Made by a program: the position numbers and the translations under genes. Of a stretch of 64,000 nt of DNA, positions 45,347 to 55,494 are shown one piece after another. Source of the DNA: Ancylobacter pratisalsi (GTDB lineage Bacteria > Pseudomonadota > Alphaproteobacteria > Rhizobiales > Xanthobacteraceae); NCBI RefSeq assembly GCF_010669125.1, contig NZ_CP048630.1, positions 1,116,001-1,180,000 on the forward strand, given 5' to 3'. Each line of letters begins with the position of its first letter. Position 1 is the first letter of the stretch. Below the pieces are notes generated by a model. The model ran no database searches. It was not told where the DNA came from and saw only the letters and a program-made list of their open reading frames with translations.

Positions 45347-46975
45347 CTAGACGCCGTAGGGCGGACGGGCCTCGCGCGGGTCTTCGTCCGGGAACGGGTC
45401 CGGACCGGGATCGTCCGGCACGGGAGGCATCGCCACCACCGTGCGCACCGCCGCCGCCGGCTCGGCCGGCCGAGCGCCGGCTACGGGCCGCGCCGCATCC
45501 GCGGGCTTGACGGGCGGTTCCACCGGGGCCGGCTCTGGCACCGCCACCGGTGCGGTCGCCGCCGGGGGATCGAGTTCCGGCTCCGGCGCCGTCACCGGCG
45601 CCAGCGGGGCCTCGTCATGATTGGCGCGGCTCTCCAGCGCGGCGGCGATCGCCGCCTTCACCCGGTCGGCCTCGTTCTCCAGCATCGGCGTCGAGGCAAC
45701 GCCGGGCGGCAGCTTCCATTCGAAGGCATCGAGCTTGCCGGTCACCGGCGAGACCGGCCCCCAGTGCTCGGCGACCACGCCGTCCGCGACCCAGGCTGGA
45801 TCGCGCCGTGCGCGCACCGCCCGCGCGGTCCATTCGCGGGCCTTGCCGACATCACTGTTCTCGGAGGCTTCCAGCTCGGCCATCAGCAGGCACACGCGCT
45901 GCGTCGGCTCGACCAGAAGCGGGCTGAGCGAGGTACGGGCGACGTCGAATTCCTGCGCGTCGAGGGCGGCGCGGGCCAGCGCCATCGCGCTTTCGGAGTG
46001 GGCGGGCATGCGCGAGGTGAGCGTGCGCATCCGCTTCAGCCGCTCGCGCGAGGAATCGCCGGGCCGAAGATGCAGATAGGCGTCGGCGAGATCGGGATGG
46101 GGCGTGCTCGCATAGGCGGTTTCCAGCACCTTGGCCGCCTTGCGGGTATCCCCAGAGGCGCCGAGCAGGCGCCCCGCCACCTCGGCGGCGGGAACCAGCG
46201 AGGGCGCGAGGCGGGTCGCCTCCACGGCCTTCTCGCGCGCCACGGCGGGGTCGCCGAGTTCCAGCGCCTGCGCCTGCGCGGCCAGCAGCACCGCCCGGCG
46301 GCGGCGATGCGCGGCCCGGTCGAGCCCGCCATGGGCCGCCTCGCGCTCCAGCACCGCGAGCGCCCCGGCGAAGTCGCCGGCATGGCAACGCGCCTCGATC
46401 ACCGCGTCCGCCGCCCAGGCGAGACCCGGCTCGTAGCGCGCGGCCTCTTCCGCCGCCATCAGCGCGGCATTGGAATCACCGCGCCGGCGCGCCTCGACGT
46501 GGAGGCCGCGCAGGCCGAGCATCCGCGTGGCGGGCGTCTCAGTCATGGCGCGGAACGTCGCCTCCGCGCCGGAGGCATCGCCCGAGAGCTGCGCGGCCTG
46601 CGCGCTGAGCAGCTGCGTCAGCGGCTCCTGGCCCAGCAGGCGCTGGGCGTCGTTCGCGGCCCGGCGGGCACCGAGCGTATCGCCCGAGCCGACCGCGACC
46701 AGCCCGCGCGAAATCGCGGCCCAGCCCTTGTTGCGGCGGCGGTGGCGGTAGGAGCCGGCGATGAGATCGGGCGAGCGCACGATCAGCCGCAGCAGCGACC
46801 ACAGCAGGATCGCGCCCGCGACCAGCACCAAGAGGCCGCTGGCGGCAACCAGCACGCTGGTCTCGACATGCCAGCCCTGCCATTCCATGGCGATGGTGCC
46901 CGGACGGTCAGCGAGCCAGGACACGCCGAAAGCGATCGAGGCGAGGATCAGCAGATAGACAACGAGCCGGATCAC
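45347..46975 (-). CDS. hemY: HemY-like membrane protein (HemY N-terminal domain, TPR)
   Basis: A 542-residue inner-membrane protein. It has two N-terminal helices (about 4-22 and 40-63) with the HemY_N domain (SWLADRPGTIAMEWQGWHVETS), then tetratricopeptide-like helical repeats, and an Ala/Pro/Glu-rich tail after residue 440. Despite the name, proteobacterial HemY is not protoporphyrinogen oxidase; its role in heme synthesis is unclear. It overlaps the mitofilin-like gene by 4 nt and shares an operon with hemC and hemD. Confidence 0.9.
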   Translation of the reverse strand: MIRLVVYLLILASIAFGVSWLADRPGTIAMEWQGWHVETSVLVAASGLLVLVAGAILLWSLLRLIVRSPDLIAGSYRHRRRNKGWAAISRGLVAVGSGDTLGARRAANDAQRLLGQEPLTQLLSAQAAQLSGDASGAEATFRAMTETPATRMLGLRGLHVEARRRGDSNAALMAAEEAARYEPGLAWAADAVIEARCHAGDFAGALAVLEREAAHGGLDRAAHRRRRAVLLAAQAQALELGDPAVAREKAVEATRLAPSLVPAAEVAGRLLGASGDTRKAAKVLETAYASTPHPDLADAYLHLRPGDSSRERLKRMRTLTSRMPAHSESAMALARAALDAQEFDVARTSLSPLLVEPTQRVCLLMAELEASENSDVGKAREWTARAVRARRDPAWVADGVVAEHWGPVSPVTGKLDAFEWKLPPGVASTPMLENEADRVKAAIAAALESRANHDEAPLAPVTAPEPELDPPAATAPVAVPEPAPVEPPVKPADAARPVAGARPAEPAAAVRTVVAMPPVPDDPGPDPFPDEDPREARPPYGV

Positions 46976-48363
46976 TTTGCGCCTCCCCCGAGCGTGCCGA
47001 GAATTCGGGACTTCAGCCCCGCGAGAAGGCCGAGCGCGGTCTGGCGGGTCTCGACGGTGGCGATCACCGTCTGAACGCGCGTACGGGTCGCTTCGGGCAG
47101 GGCCTGAAGCGCGACCAGCGCCGCCTCGAAGTCCCCGCGTTTCAGCGCGGCTTCCGCTTCGTCCAGCGAGGCCGGGGCCTCGCCATTGTGACTCACGGAA
47201 ACCAGGCCCTGCGCACTTTTCATCAGCCGGTCGAACACCCCGTCATCGGGCGAAGCGGCGGGGGCGGTCGGCTCGCTCGGCGGCGGGCTCGCCTCCGCCT
47301 TCAGCTGGGCGGCAAGCTCGGTGCCGGAGGCGAATCCGTTCGCCGCCATCGGGGCGAGATCCTCAAGCGCGGTGCTGTCGGGGCCGAGCAGCGCCTGCGC
47401 CACCTTCAGCTCGGTGGCGAACGGGCGACCGTCGAGCACGGCCTCGCGCAGCGCGTCGAGCGCGATGATCTGCGAAGGCCCCTGCCCGCGCGCCTGCTGC
47501 GTGGCGGCGACGGTGGACAGCTTCTGCTCCAGCGCGTCGACCCGCGCCGTGGTGGCGGCGAGAGCTTCCGGCGACACCGTCTCGGCGGGCGGGGGAATCG
47601 CGTTCACACGCTGCTGCAGCGCATCGACTCGGTTGCCAAGGGCGGTCACGGCGCCCGGCGTGGCGGCGGGGGAACCGGCCTGCGCGTCGACCTTCTTGCC
47701 CAACGCGTCGAGGCCGGATTCCAGCGCCGCGAGCCGTGCGGCAAGGTCGGCGGGCGCGGCGGCGGAACTGGCGGACGCCCGCTTCTCGCGCGCCTCGATC
47801 GCCTCAACCCGCTGGCGCAGGTCCAGGGCGCGGACCTCGAGGTCGGTCAGGGAATCAAGGCTCTGCTCGGCGCCATAAAAAGTGGAGGCGACGGTGAAGG
47901 CCACGGCACCGCCAACAACGCCGGAGATCAGCGCGGCGACGGCCACGCCGAACATGCCGAGCTGGCGGCGCGGCGCGGGAGAGACGGGCGCCTCCGCTTC
48001 GGGCGCATCGCTTCTGGCCGCGTCACTGTCGGGCGCGCCCGCCTCATCGGAGCCGGCGGATGCACCTTCCGGGCGGCCGGCTTCGGAAGCGGCGGCCTCA
48101 GGGGGCGGCGTCTCGCTCGTCGAATCCGCGTCCTGCGGGGGCACACCGGCATTTTCGCCGGGCATCGCATCCATGTCGCTGGTCACAGGCGCCGAGGTGG
48201 TGGCGGACGGCCCGGCCGGCACGGTGGATTCGTCCCCGGCGGCCTTCACCTCGGTGGCAGCGAGATCGAGAGTCGGCGGCGGCCGGCGGCGCGATTTGCC
48301 CGCGCCTTTCTTTCCGGCCTCATCCTTCGGCTCGAATGTCGGATCGTCAGTCGCCACGTGCAT
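46972..48363 (-). CDS. Mitofilin/Mic60-like membrane protein
   Basis: A 463-residue protein: an acidic, Pro/Ala-rich N-terminal region (1-130), one membrane helix (136-163), a coiled-coil segment (about 168-295) and a helical C-terminal domain (300-455). This architecture, and its place between hemD and hemY, match the alphaproteobacterial homologue of mitochondrial Mic60 (COG4223), which shapes intracytoplasmic membranes in relatives. Its use in this organism is unknown. The start gives MHVATDDPTF; the upstream extension is not supported. It overlaps hemY by 4 nt. Confidence 0.85.
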   Translation of the reverse strand: MHVATDDPTFEPKDEAGKKGAGKSRRRPPPTLDLAATEVKAAGDESTVPAGPSATTSAPVTSDMDAMPGENAGVPPQDADSTSETPPPEAAASEAGRPEGASAGSDEAGAPDSDAARSDAPEAEAPVSPAPRRQLGMFGVAVAALISGVVGGAVAFTVASTFYGAEQSLDSLTDLEVRALDLRQRVEAIEAREKRASASSAAAPADLAARLAALESGLDALGKKVDAQAGSPAATPGAVTALGNRVDALQQRVNAIPPPAETVSPEALAATTARVDALEQKLSTVAATQQARGQGPSQIIALDALREAVLDGRPFATELKVAQALLGPDSTALEDLAPMAANGFASGTELAAQLKAEASPPPSEPTAPAASPDDGVFDRLMKSAQGLVSVSHNGEAPASLDEAEAALKRGDFEAALVALQALPEATRTRVQTVIATVETRQTALGLLAGLKSRILGTLGGGAK

Positions 48364-48451
48364 ACCTCTGGAACATAAAGCGCGGGCCCGGTCAGTTGTT
48401 CCCGGGGATAGACCGGAGGGTCCACCGCCGCAACCTCGGGGCACCCATGCT

Positions 48452-49156
48452 TTACCGCTTGAGCAGCGCGAACAACCCCTCTTCGGTCGGAGTTTCGGCA
48501 ATAAGCGTACGCCACCCCGCATCGTGAAGCGGTGCCGCGACCCCGGCGGAAAAGCACAGATGCTGAACTTTAGTCATAAGCGGACCGGCTCCCGCCTCGC
48601 GAATGCGCGCGGCCAGCGTCGCGGCGGTACGTGGGGAAAAGTGGAACGCCGCGTCGATCTGCCCCTGTTCCAGCGCCGCGAGCGTGGCCGGCGCCAGCAC
48701 CTGGGCGGCGACGGCACGGTAGATCACGAAAAGATCAACGCCGATCCCCGCCTCCGCCAGCGCAGCGCCCAGATCCACCGCCCGGTCCTCGCCCGTCACA
48801 TGCAGCACCCGCGCCCCGCGCGGCAGGAGGGCTCTCAGCTGCGCCACCAGCGCGGCCCCGTCGCCCCCGGCGATGTGCGTGTGCGCAAAGCCTTCCGGCG
48901 CCGCCGCCGCGGTCCGGCGGCCCACCGTATGAAGAGGAAGGTGAAGGAGCCCCGGCAGTTCGCCCCGCGTGGCCAGCACCCGGGCGCCGTTGACGCTGGT
49001 CAGCACCACGGCGTCGAAGCGGCCCGGCGGCAATTCGGCGTCGGGCAGCGGCTCGACGCTCAGCATCGGGTCGACCAGCGCGGAAAAGCCCGCCGCCCGC
49101 AGCCGGCCGGCCGTGGCGCTGGCGTCCGGCTCCGGGCGGGTGACCAGCACGCGCAT
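48452..49156 (-). CDS. hemD: Uroporphyrinogen-III synthase
   Basis: A 234-residue two-domain enzyme that closes hydroxymethylbilane to uroporphyrinogen III with inversion of ring D. Sequence is divergent, as usual for HemD, but RVLVTRPEPDASATAGRLRAAGF, VVLTSVNGARVL and FHFSPRTAATL are recognisable. The ATG at 49156 begins MRVLVTRPEP; a GTG 12 nt earlier would overlap hemC. The gene order hemC-hemD supports the call. Confidence 0.9.
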   Translation of the reverse strand: MRVLVTRPEPDASATAGRLRAAGFSALVDPMLSVEPLPDAELPPGRFDAVVLTSVNGARVLATRGELPGLLHLPLHTVGRRTAAAAPEGFAHTHIAGGDGAALVAQLRALLPRGARVLHVTGEDRAVDLGAALAEAGIGVDLFVIYRAVAAQVLAPATLAALEQGQIDAAFHFSPRTAATLAARIREAGAGPLMTKVQHLCFSAGVAAPLHDAGWRTLIAETPTEEGLFALLKR

Positions 49157-49160
49157 GGCG

Positions 49161-50090
49161 TCAGCCACCGATAAGGCCGGGCGGCACCATCGCGCGCATC
49201 TCGCGCCCGGTCGCGATCCCGAGTTCCAGCGCCCGGTTCACCGGGCCATGGCGGACGATCTCGTAATATTGTTCGCCATCCGGCGACAGAACCGCGCCGC
49301 GAAAGTGGATTTCCCCGCCATCGACCTGCGCCAGCCCGCCGATCGGGGTGCGGCAGGAGCCGTCCAACTCGTTCAGGAACGCGCGCTCGACCCGCAGTGC
49401 CAGCCCTGTCGCCGGGCACACCGCCTTCACCAGAAGCGAATCCACCGCGAGATCGCCGAAGCGCGATTCGATCGCGACCGCGCCCTGTCCGACGGCGGGC
49501 AGGAAGTCGTCCGTGCTCAGAATCGCGCTCGCCTTGTCGGCGAGGCCGAGCCGGGTAAGCCCGGCAAGCGCCAGCAGCGTGGCGTCGAATTCCCCGCTCG
49601 CGACCTTGGAAAGCCGCGTCTGCACATTGCCGCGCAGCAGCGAGACCTTCAGATCCGGTCGCAGGCGGCGCAGCTGGGCCTCGCGGCGCAGCGAGGCGGT
49701 GCCCACCTTTGCGCCCTCGGCCAGGTCTTCCAGCTTCCAGCCCTCGCGCATGATCAGGCAGTCGCGCACATCCGCCCGTGGCAGGTAGCCGACAATGTGC
49801 AGGCCGCCCGGCAGGCGGGTCGCCATGTCCTTGGCCGAATGCACGGCGAGATCGATGCGCCGGTCGAGCAGCGCTTCCTCGAGTTCTTTCGTGAACAGGC
49901 CCTTGCCGCCGGCGTCCGCCAGCGCGCGGTCGGTGATGGCGTCGCCCGTGGTACGGATGATCACGATCTCCACCGCGCCCGGCTCCCAGCCATGGGCCTT
50001 GAGCAGCGCCTCGCGCACCGCCTCGGCCTGCCAGAGAGCCAGCGGGCTGCCGCGCGTGCCAAGACGGAGTTTGGGAAGCGATTGCGTCAT
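49161..50090 (-). CDS. hemC: Porphobilinogen deaminase
   Basis: A 309-residue enzyme joining four porphobilinogens into hydroxymethylbilane. The dipyrromethane cofactor Cys246 sits in FLNELDGSCRTPIGG; LRLGTRGSPLALWQA and the Asp motif DLAVHSAKDM are also present. The ATG has AGGA before it; a TTG four codons earlier is less likely. It is first in the hemC-hemD-mitofilin-hemY run and divergent from tsaD with 60 nt between. Confidence 0.98.
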   Translation of the reverse strand: MTQSLPKLRLGTRGSPLALWQAEAVREALLKAHGWEPGAVEIVIIRTTGDAITDRALADAGGKGLFTKELEEALLDRRIDLAVHSAKDMATRLPGGLHIVGYLPRADVRDCLIMREGWKLEDLAEGAKVGTASLRREAQLRRLRPDLKVSLLRGNVQTRLSKVASGEFDATLLALAGLTRLGLADKASAILSTDDFLPAVGQGAVAIESRFGDLAVDSLLVKAVCPATGLALRVERAFLNELDGSCRTPIGGLAQVDGGEIHFRGAVLSPDGEQYYEIVRHGPVNRALELGIATGREMRAMVPPGLIGG

Positions 50091-50150
50091 TGGGTCCTGC
50101 AATGATAGCGGTCTACCGGGGTCAAAACACCGTCCGGCAGCCCAAAGTCA

Positions 50151-51212
50151 ATGCGCGATCTTCTTCTTCTCGGTATCGAGACCACTTGCGACGAAACCGC
50201 CGCCGCTATCGTGCGCCGCCGCGCCGACGGCAGCGGCACCATATTGTCCAACGTGGTTCTGTCGCAAACCGAGGACCACGCGGCCTATGGCGGCGTGGTG
50301 CCGGAAATCGCCGCGCGCGCCCATGTGGAAATTCTCGATCACGTCATCGAGAGCGCCCTGCGCTCCTCCGGGGTGAAGCTGGTCGAGCTCGACGCCATCG
50401 CCGCGTCCGGCGGGCCGGGGCTCATCGGCGGCGTCATCGTCGGCCTCACCACGGCGAAGGCGATCGCGCTCGCGGTACGCAAGCCGCTGGTCGCGGTGAA
50501 CCATCTGGAAGCTCACGCCCTCACGGCCCGCCTTACCGACGCGGTGCCCTTCCCCTTCCTGCTGCTGCTGGTCTCGGGCGGGCACACCCAGCTCGTCGCG
50601 GTAACCGGGGTCGGCGAGTATCACAAGCTCGGCGGCACCATGGACGACGCCATCGGCGAGGCCTTCGACAAGACCGCCAAGATGCTCGGCCTGCCCTATC
50701 CCGGCGGCCCCCAGGTGGAGCGCGCCGCGCTCAAGGGCGATGCCTCCCGCTTTGCCCTGCCTCGTCCGCTGGTTGGCAAGCCCACCCCCGACTTCTCCCT
50801 CTCCGGCCTCAAGACCGCCGTTCGGCTGGAAGCCCTCAGGATCGCCCCGCTGAGCGATCAGGACGTCAATGATCTGTGCGCCTCGTTCCAGGCCGCCGTG
50901 ATAGACGTGCTGGCCGACCGGGTGCGCTGCGCGCTGCGCAAGATGCGCGAGCACGGGCTCAAGCCGAACGCGCTGGTGCTGGCCGGCGGCGTCGGGGCGA
51001 ATCAGAGCGTGCGGCGCGTGCTGCACAAGGTGGCGGCCGACGGCGGCACCCGTCTCGCCGTGCCCCCGCCGGAGCTGTGCACCGACAACGGCGCCATGAT
51101 CGCCTGGGCCGGGGCCGAGCGGCTGGCCCTTGGCCTTACCGACGAGCTTTCCTTCGCCCCCCGCCCGCGCTGGCCGCTCGACGAGGTCGAAGGGGCGGAA
51201 AGCCGCGGCTGA
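50151..51212 (+). CDS. tsaD: tRNA N6-adenosine threonylcarbamoyltransferase TsaD
   Basis: A 353-residue ASKHA enzyme that attaches the threonylcarbamoyl group to A37 of ANN-decoding tRNAs. It starts [19 protein letters not shown], has the metal-binding motif NHLEAHAL (about 118-125), and the ATP-binding [13 protein letters not shown] and [10 protein letters not shown] regions. The stop overlaps the gpsA start by one base. Divergence from hemC is common in alphaproteobacteria. Confidence 0.98.
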   Translation: MRDLLLLGIETTCDETAAAIVRRRADGSGTILSNVVLSQTEDHAAYGGVVPEIAARAHVEILDHVIESALRSSGVKLVELDAIAASGGPGLIGGVIVGLTTAKAIALAVRKPLVAVNHLEAHALTARLTDAVPFPFLLLLVSGGHTQLVAVTGVGEYHKLGGTMDDAIGEAFDKTAKMLGLPYPGGPQVERAALKGDASRFALPRPLVGKPTPDFSLSGLKTAVRLEALRIAPLSDQDVNDLCASFQAAVIDVLADRVRCALRKMREHGLKPNALVLAGGVGANQSVRRVLHKVAADGGTRLAVPPPELCTDNGAMIAWAGAERLALGLTDELSFAPRPRWPLDEVEGAESRG

Positions 51213-52201
51213 TGCCCTCCCGCTTTCAGCGCATCGGGATTGCCGGCGCCGGCGCCTGGGGCACCGCGCTCGCCAACGCCGCCGCGCGTGCCGGCCGCGA
51301 CGTGGTGATCTGGGGCCGCGATGCCGGCGCGATGGAGACGATGCGCCGCGCCCGCGAGAACCGCGTCCATCTGCGCGGCGTCACACTGGCCCCATCGGTC
51401 TCACCGTCCTCCTCACTGCACTCACTGTCCGGTTGCGACGCGGTGCTGCTCGTGGTGCCCGCGCAGGCCACCCGCACCGTCGCGGCCGAGCTACGCTCGC
51501 ACCTCCCGCCCGGGACGCCGCTGGTCGCCTGCGCCAAGGGCATTGAACGCGGCACCACGCTGTTCATGACGCAGGTTCTGGCCGACGCCTGCCCCTCCGC
51601 CGTTCCCGCCATCCTGTCCGGTCCGAGCTTCGCGGCCGATGTCGCCGCCGGCCTGCCGACGGCGGTAACCCTTGCATCTCAAGAACTTGACCTTGCCGAG
51701 GCGCTCGCGACCGCGCTTGGATCCGCCTCGTTTCGGCTCTATCACAGCGATGATGTGCGCGGCGTCGAGATCGGCGGCGCGACGAAGAACGTGCTCGCCA
51801 TCGCCGCCGGCATCGTTGCCGGGCGGGGGTTGGGCGCCAGCGCAGGGGCGGCCCTCATCGCGCGCGGCTTCGCCGAACTCACCCGCTTCGGCCGGGCCTT
51901 CGGCGCCCGTCCCGAAACGCTTACCGGCCTGTCGGGCCTGGGCGACCTTATTCTCACCTGTTCGAGCCCGCAGTCGCGCAACTACGCGCTCGGCCTAAGC
52001 ATCGGTAAAGACGGCGGTTTTCATCCATCCGGCAAGCTGGCCGAAGGCGCCCTCACCGCCAATGTGCTGGTCGCCATGGCCGAGGCAAAGGCCGTTGAAA
52101 TGCCCCTCGCTCAGGCCGTGGAAGCGGTGCTTTCCGGGCGGTGCACTGTCGAAGAGGCGATCGGGTCCCTCCTGGCCCGACCGCAGAAAGCGGAACTGTG
52201 A
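51212..52201 (+). CDS. gpsA: Glycerol-3-phosphate dehydrogenase [NAD(P)+]
   Basis: A 329-residue enzyme that reduces dihydroxyacetone phosphate for phospholipid synthesis. NAD-binding [15 protein letters not shown] lies near residue 10. The catalytic Lys lies in [14 protein letters not shown], and the [17 protein letters not shown] motif is typical. The ATG shares its A with the tsaD stop codon. Confidence 0.97.
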   Translation: MPSRFQRIGIAGAGAWGTALANAAARAGRDVVIWGRDAGAMETMRRARENRVHLRGVTLAPSVSPSSSLHSLSGCDAVLLVVPAQATRTVAAELRSHLPPGTPLVACAKGIERGTTLFMTQVLADACPSAVPAILSGPSFAADVAAGLPTAVTLASQELDLAEALATALGSASFRLYHSDDVRGVEIGGATKNVLAIAAGIVAGRGLGASAGAALIARGFAELTRFGRAFGARPETLTGLSGLGDLILTCSSPQSRNYALGLSIGKDGGFHPSGKLAEGALTANVLVAMAEAKAVEMPLAQAVEAVLSGRCTVEEAIGSLLARPQKAEL

Positions 52202-52203
52202 AA

Positions 52204-52623
52204 ATGGCGCACTGGCTCTACAAGTCCGAACCTTTCAAATGGTCGTGGAATCAACAGGTTGCCGCTGGCGCGACGGGCACGCACTGGGACGGCGTGCGCA
52301 ATCACCTCGCCAAGCAGCAGCTCATCGCGATGCGGATCGGCGATCGCGGTTTCTTCTACCACTCCAATGAGGGCAAGGAGATCGTCGGCATCGTCGAGGT
52401 CATCAAGGAGGCCTATCCGGACCCCTCCGACCCGTCGGGAAAATTCGTCATGGTCGACATCAAAGCGATAGAACCATTGAAGAATCCAGTCTCTCTCGCG
52501 GCAGTCAAGAACGAGCCGCGCCTGTCCGAGATGGCACTGATGAAGTTCTCCCGCCTTTCGGTACAGCCCGTCACCGACGAGGAATGGGCCATCGTTCTGG
52601 AGATGGCGGGCGGGACACGGTGA
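52204..52623 (+). CDS. EVE domain-containing protein
   Basis: A 139-residue protein made of one EVE domain, related to PUA and YTH folds and to human THYN1. It begins MAHWLYKSEPFKWSWNQQ and includes GTHWDGVRNHLAKQQL and GDRGFFYHSNEGKEIVGIVEV, with aromatic residues expected to cup a modified base. The role in bacteria is unclear; some family members recognise modified cytosines. It starts 3 nt after gpsA, or at an overlapping GTG, and its end overlaps the next gene by 4 nt. Confidence 0.92.
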   Translation: MAHWLYKSEPFKWSWNQQVAAGATGTHWDGVRNHLAKQQLIAMRIGDRGFFYHSNEGKEIVGIVEVIKEAYPDPSDPSGKFVMVDIKAIEPLKNPVSLAAVKNEPRLSEMALMKFSRLSVQPVTDEEWAIVLEMAGGTR

Positions 52624-53291
52624 CGCGGCGCGGCGGCGCGGATCCACAGGCCTTCATTCGCGCCGAGACGCGCGCCCTCCCAGTGCCGCTGGCGCCGGAA
52701 ATCACGCTCCATCTGGCCGTCGAATCGGTTCCCATCTGGCAGCGAACCGAGGAAGAACTCGGCGAAATGGGCCTTCCGCCACCGTTCTGGGCCTTTGCCT
52801 GGGCAGGTGGGCAGGCGCTCGCCCGGCACGTGCTCGACCATCCCGAAATCGTGCGCGGGCGCCGCGTTCTGGACTTCGCAGCGGGCTCCGGTCTCGTCGC
52901 CATCGCGGCATGGATCGCCGGGGCGGCGGTAGTAGAGGCGGCGGACATCGACCCTTTCGCGCAGGCCGCAATCACCCTCAATGCGTCGCTGAACGGGATC
53001 GAGGGTCTCCACGTGGTGACCGACGACATCGTCGGCACGGATGCCGGCTGGGATGTCGTGCTCGCCGGAGACATCGCCTATGAGCGCGACACCGCGACCC
53101 GTGTCTTCGCGTGGCTGGAAAGCCTTGGCGCACGCGGTGCGCAGGTCTGGATCGGCGACCCCGGCCGCTCCTATCTGCCGCGCGAACGGCTGCAATGGAT
53201 CGCGGAATACGGCGTGCCGGTCACCCGTGAACTGGAAGATTCCGAGATCAAGCGCACCGCCATCTGGCGGCCCCGGGACACCGGGAACTGA
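52620..53291 (+). CDS. Class I protein methyltransferase (ETFbeta lysine methyltransferase-like)
   Basis: A 223-residue METTL20-like methyltransferase. PFWAFAWAGGQALARHVLD is the family hallmark, followed by SAM motif VLDFAAGSGLVAIAAW and VLAGDIAYERDTA. The human and agrobacterial relatives methylate lysines of electron-transfer flavoprotein beta. Starts at GTG overlapping the EVE stop (GTGA), so it is translationally coupled. The substrate here is inferred, not shown; no ETF genes lie nearby. Confidence 0.85.
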   Translation: MTRRGGADPQAFIRAETRALPVPLAPEITLHLAVESVPIWQRTEEELGEMGLPPPFWAFAWAGGQALARHVLDHPEIVRGRRVLDFAAGSGLVAIAAWIAGAAVVEAADIDPFAQAAITLNASLNGIEGLHVVTDDIVGTDAGWDVVLAGDIAYERDTATRVFAWLESLGARGAQVWIGDPGRSYLPRERLQWIAEYGVPVTRELEDSEIKRTAIWRPRDTGN

Positions 53292-53395
53292 CCGGGTGAG
53301 GTCGGCGTCGGCACCGCTGGACAACGGGAGTGGCCCGGCTTTTGGCGGCGCCTAAGGACGAATACATACCAACCAAAGTTGCGCGCCCTCTATCC

Positions 53396-53424
53396 TTGTC
53401 GGGGGTAGAGTGCGTGCCCATAAT
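53396..53424 (+). promoter_or_regulatory. Predicted promoter of acs
   Basis: TTGTCG (53396-53401) and CATAAT (53419-53424), spacing 17 nt. Start near 53431 would give a 45-nt leader. A ribosome site AAGGGAAG precedes the acs ATG. Confidence 0.5.
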
Positions 53425-53475
53425 CGCACGGAACCAAAAAGGGCGCCTCGCGCCTGCCGTAAGGGAAGAAACGCC

Positions 53476-55434
<1,959 letters not shown>

Positions 55435-55460
55435 ACGCGCCGCAGCCTCGTGAAGATCAG

Positions 55461-55486
55461 GAGGGCGGGCCCGTGGGCCCGCCCTC
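55461..55486 (+). terminator. Intrinsic terminator of acs
   Basis: A 12-bp perfect GC stem (55461-55472 with 55475-55486) with a 2-base spacer, then a T/C-rich stretch. It separates acs from the convergent NAD-GDH gene. Confidence 0.75.
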
Positions 55487-55494
55487 TTCTCGTT

